Source of the DNA: Diphasiastrum complanatum
Taxonomy: Eukaryota > Streptophyta > Lycopodiopsida > Lycopodiales > Lycopodiaceae
Direction: 5' to 3'
NCBI GenBank assembly: GCA_029204225.1
Contig: CM055097.1
Location: 44,172,942-44,236,941 of the forward strand
Length of the DNA stretch: 64,000 bases
Part shown: piece after piece, positions 40,187 to 53,017 of the stretch
Layout: the number at the start of each line of letters is the position of its first letter
Numbering within the stretch: position 1 is the stretch's first letter
Position numbers and translations under genes: made by a program
Notes under the pieces: model-generated
Database searches by the model: none
The model's input: the letters and a program-made list of their open reading frames with translations, nothing else
What the model was told of the DNA's origin: nothing

Positions 40187-41220
40187 GCCCAGGACTGGTC
40201 TCGGGTAGCGTGTCCACGCTAGGGACCGGTATAGTAACAACTGGTAAGTTAATTGTGACTATAAGGGAATTGGGGCCCTTAAGTGTATGGTCATAATTAA
40301 TGGGTGTAGGCCTAAACACATGGTGGTGGAGTTGGTATGGCTATCAGTGAGTCATTAAGGAACTGGATGACATGGCCTAGATAGGCTGCAGAGGTGTCCA
40401 GTGAGGTGTCGCAGTGCACTACTAGTGGTGCATGGGCCTTCGAGGGTATAAGTATACCTGCTGGGCTCTCACTAGTGTATGCTTGATTTTATGATTGGTA
40501 GCTACATGCTGCTGGTGTGACTCCTCTTTCCATGACTCTGATTGATCCATAGCTTGGGGGCTAGATCCGTACGATCTAGGTTTGGTTGGGTTGGTTTATC
40601 CACCACCTGTTTCCTTGTCTTGTTGCTTTGTATGGTATGCTTAGGCTAGAATCCTATTGGAATCACCAACTTGGCATAGACATCTCAGTGGTAAATCCTC
40701 AGCACTTTCAATGGTAAATCCAGCACTTTCAATGGTAAATCCACTAAGTGGTCATTCTAGCCTAAGCATACCATACAAAGCAACAACACAAGGGAACAGG
40801 TGGTAGATAAACCAACCCAACCAAATCTAGATCGTACAGATCTAGCCCCCAAGCTATGGATCAATCAGAGTCATGGAAAGAGGAGTCACACCAGCAGCAT
40901 GTAGCTACCAATCATAAAATCAAGCATACACTAGTGAGAGCCCAGCAGGTATACTTATACCCTCGAAGGCCCATGCACCACTAGTAGTGCACTGTGACAC
41001 CTCACTGGACACCTCTACAGCCTATCTAGGCCATGTCATCCAGTTCCTTAATGACTCACTGATAGCCATACCAACTCCACCACCATGTGTTTAGGCCTAC
41101 AACCATTATTTATGACCATGTACAATAAAGGCCCCAATTCCCTTATAGTCACAATTAACTTACGGGTTGTTGGTCTACCGGTCCCTAGCGTGGACACGCT
41201 ACCCGAGACCAATCATGGGC
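40187..41220. mobile_element. Foldback element: two 467-bp inverted arms, 100-bp loop
   Basis: The left arm (40187-40653) and right arm (40754-41220) are near-identical reverse complements. The outer ends carry GGTCTCGGGTAGCGTGTCCA and its complement; the inner ends carry GGTATGCTTAGGCTAGAAT and its complement. The loop holds two copies of a 21-bp unit, CAGCACTTTCAATGGTAAATC. It has no coding capacity. It lies at the broken 5' edge of a copia LTR on one side and plus-strand copia RT on the other. Obvious target duplications were not found. The arms show weak similarity to about 56165-56330. Confidence 0.93.
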
Positions 41221-41248
41221 TGATAAATATAGGGTCAATCTAGCACAT

Positions 41249-41990
41249 ATGAGCCACGGTGATGAGTCAAGTGAGCTCTCTTGCTTTGAGGAGGCCAAGG
41301 ACAAAGAGATTTGGCAAAAAGCCATACAAGAGGAGATTGATTTCATCAAACGCCTTGATACTTGGAAGATAGTGGATCTTCCAAAGGGTAAGAAACCCAT
41401 TGACAACAAATTAATATACAAGATGAAGTACAATGTCGATGGCACCCTTATGAAACACAAAGAGCTTGTGGTAAAGGGATATGCACATGGTAAGGGCATT
41501 AACTATGAGGAGGCATTCGCTCTCATGGCTGTGGAACACACTTCAGATGGTGATTGCCTTGCTGGCATTGTTTGGAAGAAATTTGCATCAAATGGACGTA
41601 AAGTCCTCTTCTCTGAACGACAAGCTTAAGGAGGAAGTTTATATGCAGTGGTCGAGTGGCATAGTGGTCCGACGTATAAAAGACAAAGTATGTAAGTTGA
41701 ATCGTCTGGATTGGAGCAAGCACCTCGTATTTGGTACAACCACTTCGATGAGTAACTACTATCTCTAGGTTTGGAATGCATTTCCTTTTATTTTAATTTT
41801 CCTATTTTGTGCGAGAAAGCACATAGAAATTAATTATCATTTCATTAGAGAGAAGACGATATCTAGTGAAATAGATGTAATGCATTGTAGGATAGAAGAT
41901 CAGCAGACAAACATACTTAGTAAACTTTTAACTCTTGATAAATTGAGTTTCTTGAAAAAGCTATATGTGTCAAATAAGAACCCTCCAAAA
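41249..41990 (+). pseudogene. Copia reverse transcriptase and RNase H tail
   Basis: Opens with a long frame: EEIDFIKRLDTWKIVDLPKG, KLIYKMKYNVDGTL, VKGYAHGKGINYEEAFA. It shifts frame near 41545, then HQMDVKSSSLNDKLKEEVYM, then a broken QAPR(I)WYNHFDE block (about 41715). The YVDD block and most of RNase H are deleted; the RNase H end appears at 41818-41985 (HIEINYHFIREKTISSEIDV). The foldback sits 29 bp upstream. Confidence 0.88.
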
Positions 41991-42023
41991 TAATGATGAC
42001 TAAGTTTTTACACTTGGTGTGTG

Positions 42024-42095
42024 TGGTCGGGCTAGGGATTGAACCTAGGACCTCCCCCATTCTAGTGGGGTGCTCTACCACTGAGCTACCCGTCC
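42024..42095 (-). tRNA. tRNA-like sequence, probably a pseudogene or SINE head
   Basis: The 72-nt minus-strand sequence folds as a cloverleaf. The acceptor stem GGACGGG/CCCGACC has one A-A mismatch. The D arm is GCTC-AGTGGTA-GAGC. The anticodon stem CCCCA/GGGGG has an A-G mismatch at its top. The T arm CTAGG-TTCAATC-CCTAG is perfect. The loop would give anticodon AGA (Ser), but a true tRNA-Ser has a long variable arm and this has only 5 nt. A- and B-box promoters are well kept. Most likely tRNA-derived rather than a working tRNA. Confidence 0.6.
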
Positions 42096-45000
42096 ATTTG
42101 TGTTCCAAGAGTGTTGTGCAAGGGCTATAGCCTTGACACTTTCTAACATATGATTTGTCAACAAAGTTCATATTTGGTCTTGTTTTGTCACAAGTTCAAA
42201 AGACTTCTCAATTGTTTGTTCTCAATTCACACCAATCTTTCTCAACCCCCCCAAAAAAGTGAACTTATTAACACACTTTTGAAAACACTAATACACCATA
42301 GATTTGATGCACCATTTAACTTCCAAAACTTGAATCTACTCCAATAATTCACATAGTAATAAGACTCAACTAAATTGTCAATATTCCAAATAGTTCCTAA
42401 TCTTGCAATGTGATTTTCTCATAATTAATCATAAAATTTATCGCCTTCAAATTTTCTCTAGTTTTTATAATTAGACGTTATTTCAACTTTCCTTATATGT
42501 AAACATACAAAGCCAAAATGGTTACTATTTATGCAAACACCAATAGAACGTGTATCTTTGTATCCATTCATCAACATAAGCATATTCTCTATATCCAACT
42601 ACCTGTTCACTAATAAATCAGCAATTGCCCTTTTTGTTCAATCGAATATTTTATTAATCCAAAATGATCATGATGGCTTGATCTATGTAATTGATTCCAT
42701 ATGTTTTTTTTTTCTCCAAGTTAATGCAATAAGCCCCTCAACTCTCCATCCATTTGTTTGTATGTGTTAGCACTACATATAGTATGAGGATTCTCTCCAT
42801 ATCAATATGAACATACTTCCAATTAGGTTAGTGAAGAGAGTAACACAAGACTAAGCCAATGTTTTTATTTCTCATCTTCCTTCAACATTTGGCATAATAC
42901 TTTGTATTGATATAGTTAGTATTTGCTTACTAGCATAATGTTCTTATTTCCCATTCTTAATTTTCACATGTATGAGCAACTTGTAACTCCACACTCTCAC
43001 GAAGTTTTCATATTTACTTGAACAATACACATGTTTGATCTTTTATTTTGACTTGGAAAAGCCCATAGAGGGTTTGCCAAAATCGATAATTTTTTGATCA
43101 ATGGACATGAATATAACCTTCTAAATTTAAAACTAATGCAAATTAAAGTCACCTTTGAGCTATAAGATTCTAAATAGCATTTCTAATCTATTCCTCGGCC
43201 ACAATAATTATGGTGTCCCATGCTGCCATAACCCAACTCACTCCAAGATATTCTCAGTGAGCGTTGGATAACCTTAAGGACACAATCTTATTGTCCATGA
43301 CTATACAAGTTTACAACTAACATGAGCTTACGAAATTGAGTTTACTTTATTGAGGATCAACCCTAGCATACATAGCCTTAGCCTTTGGCTCCCAACCAAC
43401 ACTTATCCCCTTTCACCTGCAAACCGGTCAAACTCTTATGTTTAGTCACACTTGCCCATTCTTTAATAAACAACACCTAAACCTAAACTCAAGTAGTCAA
43501 ATCTTATCCAAACTCCCACTAGAATAGGCTTAACGTTATAATGGAGGCTGATTAGTCCAAATTCATTAGTTCAAATTAAATCACCAAATTTGCATAAAAG
43601 ATCATAAAACTACATCAAGAGACATATTGGTGATGTTGATTCCATCTGTGTGCAACGAAATGTTTTTTGGAATCTCCCATTCCTTACTAGAAAACTTCAC
43701 CTCAAAAATTGCGACAATATATTCTAAGAAGAAATTAGCTACATGCATATGAACAAGAATAAAACAAATACTCCAAGAAAACTTGGAGTAGAAACTTCAC
43801 TCACTCTGTTATGGATAATGCATCGAGCTGCTTATATGAGACTACAAAAAATCTAGTGGTATCAATAGGAAAACATATGGCACAAACAAAGACGATTCTT
43901 GTTGCAAACGAGTGGAGAATATATGTATGATACTTTCACCTAGAATTTTGATTGAGAATGTGGAGATGTTTCTTTCAAGAAAAATGACATCATGATAACA
44001 TTACATGAAGTTAGTGTGAGAAATAGTTCATGCCAAACAAAGGAACACATTTACAGCTGCTCATTGATCCAAAACATGATAGTCGGAAACGAGGCTGGTT
44101 TTATATTTAAAGTTGCTCATTAATCCACAACATGAAAAGTTGGAAACGAGGCTGGTTTTCTCACTTCCAAATGCTCATACCATTTCTATTTAGATGAGTT
44201 TGATCTCAATTGGCCAAATCTTACAAATCCTAGGTATGAGAGATTGAATCCAAAGCAAAAGCTTTAGCAAGACCTATAGCTGATCAAAATTCAAGCCTAC
44301 CCAAAATTCTTAATTTCCTCGAGGTTGAAAAGACAATTTTGTGACTTGTATATCTTTACAAGAGCTAGGTTTTGTTCCAAAGTCCACATAAATCTTTCCA
44401 AGTTCACATTAGGTTCGAAAGGCAGTTATATGACACTAGAAAAGTTCTTTTGAGTTCACCGTCCAAGCACAGCTTCAGACTAGATAGAGAGTCGACATAG
44501 ACGTAACTGCCAACATCAATCAATAGGTCCACCAAAACACCTTCCGAGGTCCTATCATTCTGCCACAATCCACTGTGTTTCACATCTGAAACTTACATGG
44601 CTGGGCTGCAACCTTGTAAGGCCGTGGTTATTGCCTTTTGAATTCAAAATTTCTATGAGACCCATTCATTTAGTATTCAAGATTAACGTCCTTATATTTC
44701 ACCATGAAATGAATAAAAATGAAATTGAATGCATTGACATCTTTATGAACTTTAATTTTTAAAGGATCAAATTCTAAAAAAATAAGAAGTATATCAATGA
44801 AATAGTAAAAACGTGTGTACAATCTTGTCAACTGTTGCTTCTTGAGCTTCTACAACATGCAATTGGGTATCAACTCTCAAGCTTGTTTTTCTTTCGAAAT
44901 TTGAACAAGGTATCGGTAAAACTATAACAAATACCGTCACTCCATGTCCTAAAACAAAGTTTTTGAATAATCAATCTCTTGCCATTAAGGAAGGGAGCTT

Positions 45001-46883
45001 CTGCAGACGGAAAATAAGGTCTTGCAACTCACCCTCTTTCAAAATATGAAAATCAAAATTGAAGTCTTAGGAAGATATGTAAATTTTCGTGCTGAGATTA
45101 AAAAAGTTCAAGATATTTTTTGCCAGGTATTTGGAGAGAAAAAAACTCAGAAGAAAAAGTAAGACATTATGCGATTGCAGGAGATTTCAGCAACCCCACC
45201 TTGATTCAGCACTTGTAAAATTCCTATAAAAAATACCTCAGCTTTGATTGCAACCTTGTCTTTGCACTTTTCCTGCAAAGAGGAAAATGTTCGTGCTAAA
45301 AATCTGACTTCCACGACACATGTGGCCAGCATTACTCAAGGCAAATACCTTAACTAGTCCATTGACATGCTGTTCAGTGTTTGTTGACCTCAAAATTCAG
45401 CTCCTTCACCAAGCATCTGAATACATAGACATTTACAATCAGTAGAATTTGGAAGAAACATCGCATCAACCAAATGATGGCCAGAGATCTGGCACAAAGC
45501 AATCATGACAGAAAAAAGCATAGAAACCAATGAATGCTTTCTTTAAGAGCCTATAAGAGCAAGATGATTCTTTTTAAGGTGGAAACAAAGCTTCATAGAA
45601 GAATCTGCAAAAGTCAATTTTGGGCTGATTAGACAAACACTCATTCCGGATGAATTTGCAAGCCAATGTCCAGAGAAAAGGAGCTGGAAAGGAGATTGCT
45701 CATCATAATTGCATTTCAGAATACGTCATTTTTCCCATAAAGGAGCTTACAGTAGCAGAAAGTTCAATGATGCGATATTGGAGTTTTCTCAGCTTCCACG
45801 CGGTTGAGGATATTATAGAAAGATGCACAGTTAATCACTCTAAATTCCTTTGTTAAATTGCAGCAGAATGACAAACTAGTTAGTATATCTAATATACAAT
45901 CTGCCCAAAGAAACCTGCTTTTGAGGGAAAAATTGTTTAAATGCGAAGATTTTTAACTTTGCCTGCACCAGTAGAGACTTTTGACTGATCAAGATTCTAC
46001 CTTCCAGAGGTTCTCTGCTGCCAGTGCACTAAGTGAATCGGCCTCCCAGAAAATATTGATGTTAGCATGGGCTGTCTAATAATTCAGAAACGGTTGTAAC
46101 AGTACCAGACTACGGCAACATGTTTTTTAAGTCCTGTAATGGTAACAGTTCGTGTCAACTTTTAGAATCTCGTTTCTGGTTAAGATGCCATGGATTGCAC
46201 GTGTCTGATCTGGGTTTTATAAAAAATGTTTACAGCTTATATATCACTTCCACCTCTCATTGGTCCCAGCTGTCACCTACCAGCTTAGTCCTTTGGAATA
46301 ACATGCACTTATCAAGTGAGTGAATGGAAATCAGCAGGATAACAATTTTCAGTGGAGAAAAAGGTTCGCTGTTATTTTCCGAGGCCTTTCCACTGGGGAG
46401 AATTTTTTCTAGATGCAGCCTGATCATTGATGAATGTGGGTTTCGCAACCTACAGCAATGTTTACCAGATAATGCAAATTTGATGAGGAGTTTTTGGAAT
46501 CATGTAGTAAAGTGCACTTGATCACTTCACTTTTGTCAAGATAATTTTTGTAAGGTGTACTGATAAGCTTCAAATAAGCTTTTCCCTTAGCCACTTTCTG
46601 AAGTGCAAAAAACACTCTAGAAAACCTGTCTGAAAATTTCCGTAAGCCAACTTGTTGGAACTTACATGAACTGGATTCCAGCAGGGTTCTCAATGCGCAC
46701 TCCAATCAAATTTTACAACAAAGAACAAAGTCATATTTGAGCTCCTGTTCACATAATGACAAAAACATAAATGCCGTGAGTACCTTCGAAAGCTCCTTAG
46801 TATGTCAAACAATCGGGAACGAGAATCGGAACAACGAGCATACCAGAAGAAGCTGAAGTTGAGGTTGACGACGAGAATCTTCA
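42096..46883. other. AT-rich spacer and 3' flank of the SBP gene
   Basis: No coding domain was recognised in 4.8 kb. A diverged tandem repeat lies at about 44056-44160 (GCTGCTCATTGATCC...GAAACGAGGCTGG twice). The last few hundred bases (to 46883) are likely the SBP gene's 3' UTR; no canonical polyadenylation signal was singled out. Confidence 0.5.
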
Positions 46884-49421
46884 CTATAAAAAACTACTGG
46901 GGGAATCATAAATTGGTTCGAACGATCTCAGCACGTTAAGCTCTGAGAATCTCAGCTTAGAAAGCTCTTCATCGGTGGAATCAGTCTCATCACTCTGACT
47001 TGAATTCATAATCGGTTTTTGCTGAAGAAAGTTCATGATGGGAGCCCTCGTAACTTGCACTGTGCTTTCATCGCTTAAAGCTGCAGTTTCTAGTGGAGCA
47101 AGCTGCATGTGACGAGGCTCCAAGCCACATGAATTAGGCAACGTCGAAGACGATTCCATTCCGCTGGAATGTTCTCTCTTTTGACCACTGATGCTTCCCA
47201 ACATCCAATCTGAGGTTTCAATAACCCGAGGAGATTCGAGAGGCAGCAAGTTGTGGATAGATGGGGGAAGCAGCTGTGAACTTGACGCACCTGCAATGGA
47301 GGTGGCAAGCACATGACGTAGTTGAGCTCTATCGAGACACATAGATTGGTCTTGGTTGCTCGAGTAATCGATGCTCGGCTTTAATTCCATGGCTTTCAAC
47401 CATGGAAGAGTATTATCAATGCCACTACTGTAGCTTTGAGACATCGACAAAGCTTGTGGTTGGAGATAATGGCCTCCTTCTGACATACTTGTTGAAGAAG
47501 ACAACGATAGACTTGGACCCAGATGATTTCTGCTCATTCCTTGCAGAAAATGCTGATAAACCGCATCTCGCGAGGCCTCTGCCGATCCAGTCAGTTGCCC
47601 TTTGCTATGATCTTTCAGCATGAATGAAACAGGTGAGGATACGGGTATGGCTGATAACAAAGCTTGAGATGAGTCTGATCGAGATAAGGATGATGATAAG
47701 GTACTCAAGAGCGAAGTTCGCGAGCTCGTTTTGTCAGTAGTTTGGCTGCAGTCCTCTTTAGATATTGTCAGAACCTGTAGATTCTCGGACTTCTCCATTG
47801 AAGTCGGGGGAGAGCTCGGGTCCTTTCGTATAACATGTGCATGGTTATCTTCATAAGACTTCGTAGTTTTTCCTGAAGAATTGAACCCAATACCAAGGAG
47901 CATCAATCAAATTTAGCTCCAAGTAACTTAGTAAAATCATTCGCTCAATCAAGCAAAAGTTAAGGACGTTAAAAACCAAAACATTCGCAGCAAAAGTTTC
48001 AATGAAACAGTTGTGCCTGAGCAATGGGATTGCAGCACCATTTGTTTTGGTTCTAGAATCTAAAGTTCGGTCACGTAGACGTTATAGCATTTGTGAAAGA
48101 AGAGCTTACCGTCTGCTCTATCAGCTACAGTTTGATCTTTTTCCTCCGTTTTCACGCTTAGAGGTTCTGCAGTTTTCCCACCAGTCGCTGATGAGCTTGG
48201 TTGCGGTTTTCTTCTGCGTCGATTGTGGTCAGCGAGGCGCTTCCTGCAGCTCCGTTTACCCTCATCAAATTCTGAGAGAGGATGAAATCTGCACGTAACA
48301 ATCAACAACTAACTTCAAGTGAACTCCATTGACACAAATCAATCTCAAACTAGCATAAAAAAGATTGGACTCTTGATCAAAAGGTCATTTCTAATTCTTT
48401 TGATTCACGAGCTTATCTGCTCAAGGAGGCGAATGCATCTGGGGAGTAAACTATCGTGTCTCTCAACTTTTCGTCATATCACATAATTGAGCAGGTAGAG
48501 CGACTTGGAAGACACTAGCTCACAGTGGACATCTTTGCGCCAGGAAATCGGGCCTATCAGATAGTTCCTACTTTTCAAGCGATGGTGAGAGAATTACCTA
48601 CTACATTGCTGACAAAATCGCTGATTCTGGCCGTTTGTGATGACCTGCACTGCCTTGGAATGTAGCTCGCACACCTTATGACGGCGATGATAGTGCTTGG
48701 CAATGGTGAGATCGGCCTTGCATCCTTCGGCCTGGCACATGGGTACCTGCGACCCGGGAGAGTTAGCTCTTGCGCGTTTGCTCAATCTTCCAAACAAGCT
48801 GTCCTCAGTGGAGAAGTAGGTGCGCACACCAAGGTTAAGACCTATTCTTCCATGCGCTTCAGCTGCATAGAGATCATGAGGCTTCACGAAATCATTTAGG
48901 CCTTTCTGATCCAACCCCATGATCCCCAACAAGTGGCGACGCGTATCAAATCTTAGATCACCTTGACTGAAGCACGATCCACCCAGTCCGGAGAAATTCG
49001 ATGACAGCCCAAACTCTGCATGAGCAGAAGGCATGGTGTGCATGTTGCTAGGGATGTCTCCTGCAAGAGACTGCATGCCAGACGATGCGAGAAGTCCTAT
49101 CTGATCTTGTGGAAGCTGAGATCCGATGCTCGATGGCAGAAGACCGTAACAAGGCCGCAACAAGCTGGAAAGAAGGTTAAGCTTGCGGGCTGCATCTGCA
49201 TCTGCTTCTCCATTGCATGTGCCTCCTGCTACACCCGTTGTGGTTTGTGAGAGCATCTGTGGGCTTTCCCAATCCCATTCTAACCGCCCTCCCTGATTCT
49301 GTCTCGTCTCCAGCTCGCCCAGGCTGCTCGGATGTTCCCAACCCTCTGGGACCCAGCTCAAATCTCCCTGTTGATCTCTCGAATGCAGTGAGCCGTTCAT
49401 ACCCTCAGCAAATAGAAACAT
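46884..49421 (-). CDS. SBP-box (SPL) transcription factor, three exons, 663 aa
   Basis: A plant-specific DNA-binding regulator of development that binds GTAC-core sites in the nucleus. Exon 1 is 49421-48598, intron 309 bp; exon 2 is 48288-48110, intron 237 bp; exon 3 is 47872-46884. Donors GTAATT and GTAAGC, acceptors GTGCAG and TTCAG; the joined frame is open over 1,992 nt. The SBP domain is about residues 229-302. Zinc site 1 uses C229, C234, C251 and H254 (CQAEGC, HKVCELH). Zinc site 2 uses C270, C273, H277 and C289 ([18 protein letters not shown]). The basic nuclear-localisation tail is [17 protein letters not shown]. The first intron splits the Arg codon after CQQCS, as in other SBP genes. 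The start is the first ATG after an in-frame TGA. The C-terminal 330 residues are Ser-rich, without ankyrin repeats or a membrane segment, so it is not the SPL1/12/14 long type. No miR156 site encoding ALSLLS was found. Confidence 0.95.
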
Positions 49422-51923
49422 TTTTTCAGATTTCCAGCCTGTTGTTGAGTGATCAACTAGACTAGTGGTGAACTTTCACCCTAGATAGACGGATCTTCTA
49501 AATCATTCGCTTGCTGATCGTCTTCTTCTCGATCTTTGATCAGATATGAAGGCTGTTTGCTGCTTTAAAAATGTCATTTGCTGTTTCATATGCGCAGCTC
49601 AAACTTTTTGACGAGTATTGAATTCACCTGTCAACAGACACTTGTTCGATGTGAGCACTAAGTGTGAACAGTCAGACAGTTCAAATCCTACGGCTGAGTC
49701 ACTACAAGTTTCTACTAATTGATTATCTCATCACTCATCATCTTCTTGAATTAGTGGAGGTGAGTGACATGATCGATGTGTTGTCGAATGGCACAGTAAA
49801 ACTGTATACGTCTGTCTTCGTTGATAGATGTCACCGAAGCTACGCAATACTAAACCTTTTCATTCAACATTCAAGACACATGATCTGCTGAGTTTGAGAT
49901 GTATGTAAGAATCGTAGCCATTTGCCCAGGCAGGAATCATCTAACTTACTCTTGAATTGTGCACTCTCAATCAAACCAAGTAGCCATTCAAATCTAAGTC
50001 CTACTTTGAGTTGAGTAGATAAACACGACACGCCAGTAAAGAGCAAACAATTGATTCATGAATAGGGAAGCGGCTTGACTTGAACAAGCACCTCAAGAAA
50101 CTGGCCGTTTCCTTCAAGCTAGGCAGCAAATGACTTGGCCATAGCCGATAAGGTGCAGGACAGACCAATTATGCAGCTTTCCGTTGCTTATCATTATTCA
50201 GATTTGTTTATCGATGTTGCAGTGTCACCAGAAGAAACAAGAAACCTCAGAGACTTGAGCTTTGCTGCTTTGGTGTTGTTGTACAGGTATAAATTTCCGA
50301 ACTAGGCATCGCCTCTTCTACAAAAGGACCAGAGTAGTACCCCACCTGAGGTTGATGACACAGGCAAGAGACCGTATTTGCAACAAGCCTTTTACGTGAA
50401 TGGCTCGCTAAAGCTTTGAGGCTGTGACTGCCATGAGGACGAAATCATCTTGAAAATGGGCACAGAATCTAGCCAAAACGTTCGGACTCTGTCAGATCAA
50501 GCAAAAGTACATACAACACGCCTGATTCCTGTTCTAAGCAAGTGCAACAGCAGCCCACTTGCAGCATCAAATCATAGAGCTTAACATCACCGATTTCCGT
50601 TCCATATCTGGAGCAGCTCTGCGTCAAGTGTATGCGAGAGTGAGCATCTTTCTCGCGCTCTCTCTGCGTAACTCTCGCATTTGTGGTTGTGGCTATGGTG
50701 GCACACGGTGCTAAGCTAGGACGATTTTTCACTGTTTCCAGGAAACTGTCTCATGTATTACTTCGAACAGCTTGATTGCTTTTGGCTTTTCTTCCACTCT
50801 TTCTTTCTTTTATCTTTCTTTTCCTTTCTCCAACTTTTGATGTTGTTGAGGAAAAAACCGCTATGTAGTTACTCCATTTACTGCACTATACAGCTCAATT
50901 TATTACTGAGTTTGATAAGAGCTCTACGAAGCTAGGAATCAGGTGGAAATCCCGAACGAACCCTGGAGTGTCCACTGTCGCCTCCTGTTGCTTACGGAAA
51001 ACCCCACAGCCAAACACCCAGACCCAAAAGCAGCATACACCCTATAGCCTCCTTCTTACTACAACACTTTCTACATACATGCTTTTACACCCAAAAGTAA
51101 CAGACAGCAATTGCAACCAGCCAAAGGAAGCCGTGCAACGCTTGGTCTCACTGTGTCTTCTCTCTGCAATCATGCCCTTCTTATACAAAGCTTTCATGGA
51201 CGTTAATGCCACTAAAACAGATCTAGCCCGCACAGCTGGATGTGATCAACGCGTCAAGATTGCAATTCGTCAGCTATCCAGTAGCTGTTTGTAGATCGAT
51301 ATTACTCACGTGGCCAGATCTGAACGTTGTTTGACATTCTAACCGTCACAAGCTAGTGTGAACGATCATTGCCTAGTGCTCACAGATGTATTCATCATCT
51401 ATCATCGTGTATTGTATTCAGTATTTACTGATAGTATAGTAGCGAGGGTTATGTTACCACACACTCAATCATGTATAAATTGCAGAATTGGCAGTAGAAG
51501 TAGGCTATAGAGGATGAGGGTAAGGAGATCTGAGCAGGAAAGAGAAACCCATCTTCAATGTCGCTATTCTCGATTCTTCGGCCGCCGAAAGTGGTGATGA
51601 GCAAATTTTCAACCTTATCATTTAGCACCTTCTTCGTCAAATCTTCATGATACATCCATTGTATATTATTGTTTATGTGACAACAATTTATTGAGACCAA
51701 CATTCTACATTAGATTTGCCGATATGCTATTTTATGAATTGTATAGGAATTTTGCACTTTCTTGACACCCAACTTAAGCTTTTCATTCATTAGTGCATTT
51801 TCCTTCCATCTCTTTTTAATGGAAAATTTCTTTTTAGCAAGGAAATAATGAGAGGCTATATTTCAAACTGATAAATATCGCTTGGGAAATGCTCTAGTGA
51901 TCCCTTTGGGCTATTCAAAATGC
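49422..51923. other. Upstream region of the SBP gene, no other gene recognised
   Basis: Probably the SBP 5' UTR and promoter, less repetitive than the rest of the window. Short frames at 50968-51294 (+) and 51449-51703 (-) have no recognised similarity. A perfect 10-bp inverted repeat, ATGCGAGAGT...ACTCTCGCAT, lies near 50632-50680 with a CT/CG-rich loop. No TATA box is singled out. Confidence 0.45.
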
Positions 51924-51939
51924 AATTCCTATAGGCCCA

Positions 51940-52020
51940 ACGGGGTTGGCTCAGTTGGTTAGCTTGACATCCAAAGTTTCTTTGGTCTCAGGTTCGAGCC
52001 TCCCCTTGGAAACCAAGAAG
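51940..52020 (+). mobile_element. 81-bp tRNA-derived retroposon (SINE-like)
   Basis: Flanked by perfect 16-bp target duplications, AATTCCTATAGGCCCA, at 51924-51939 and 52021-52036. It contains an RNA polymerase III A box (TGGCTCAGTTGG, 51947-51958) and B box (GGTTCGAGCC, 51991-52000). The spacing is tRNA-like and the total length is close to a single tRNA with tail, so it is a tRNA-like retrosequence or a very short SINE. It would have been mobilised by a LINE in trans. Confidence 0.88.
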
Positions 52021-52046
52021 AATTCCTATAGGCCCATCCTAGTGTA

Positions 52047-53017
52047 ATTTTTTTTTCTCGAAAATCTAACCATAGATTAATAGTTTTATATAAAGTACAA
52101 ACTTAGAACATATCAACTTACAGGAGCAACAATTTATCAATCTCCTTAAATAAAAGCAAGGGGGAGATGACAAAATCACCAGTCTCGAATTCCCTGCTAT
52201 TTCTATCTAGCCAAATGTTCCAAAGTGTGATACCTCTAAGAGATTGCCAGAAAGTATTAAAGCATCATCATTGAAAGTAATGTCATTTAGTAGTACATCC
52301 GTATAGGGTTCTTTGGTGGCAGAATAGAGAGAGTAATAATAAATTTTGCCCGTTTTATCCAAAGCTTCAAAGAGCTATTTCTTATAGCAGTTAGTGATCT
52401 GGGCAGAAGAGAGAGGGCCAAGGTCCCAATGGGAGAAGGAGAAGGAAAGGAAATTAAATTCACGAGGGGAAAGGCCAGGTTCGGTCCTAATTAGTTGGGA
52501 TAGCTTGAGGGAGTATATGAAGTTCATAATATGGTCCCAACAAGTGATAAAACCTTTACGGGTAAGACTAAGACAGAGTCTTTTTTCGATTAGGACGAGA
52601 GGCTTAGAGTTGATGGTAATAGCTTTGGAAAACCAAAGGGACTCAAGACGGAAATTATATGGCCACCTGTTCAGATAGTGAGCTCTCGCATGGAATTGAC
52701 TCTATAAGTGGATTTGAATAAACGAGAGAGGAAAGTATAGAAAAGGACAGAAGACCAGGTAAACTCGAGAATGTAAGATTGGGGATTGGAACCATTAGAT
52801 GGGGGGAGGGGAGGAAGAGTAGAAGTCATCATGAGCGCCCAAGGCTGAGGATATTTGAAGTTAAAGTGAATATGTCTTTAGAGAAGATAGATGAAGGTAC
52901 TAGAGGGATCAAAAAGACCCAAACCACCCAGTTTTGAAGGAGTCGCGCAAATATCCCAATTTAAAAGGTTGGGGCCTTTGTTCCAAAGGATATTTCTGAA
53001 GGTCTTAGCAATGGTTT
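52047..53017 (-). pseudogene. LINE (L1-type) 3' end with poly(A)
   Basis: On the minus strand the sequence reads NILWNKGPNLLNWDICATPS, then KLGGLGLFDPSSTF, a typical post-RT segment of plant L1 ORF2. It decays into stops and ends in a 9-A run (T run at about 52048-52056). The upstream RT parts are probably the fragments at 54190-54325 and 56941-57460. It would encode the polymerase for target-primed insertion. Confidence 0.7.

Noticed and set aside
45490-45525. Possible miR156 site downstream of the SBP gene (TTCTGTCA on the sense strand)
   Set aside because: Only the 8-nt 3' part matches; the rest of the site does not pair, and it lies about 1.4 kb past the stop codon.
47165-47195. miR156-target-like TGTTCTCTCTTTTGACCA
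   Set aside because: It is on the strand antisense to the SBP transcript.
47402-49465. Plus-strand frames across the SBP gene
   Set aside because: Shadows of the minus-strand exons; they lack recognisable domains.
50630-50680. Possible MIR156 precursor (GAGAGTGAGCA word within a small hairpin)
   Set aside because: The 5' half of the microRNA (TGACAGAA) is missing and the stem is only 10 bp.
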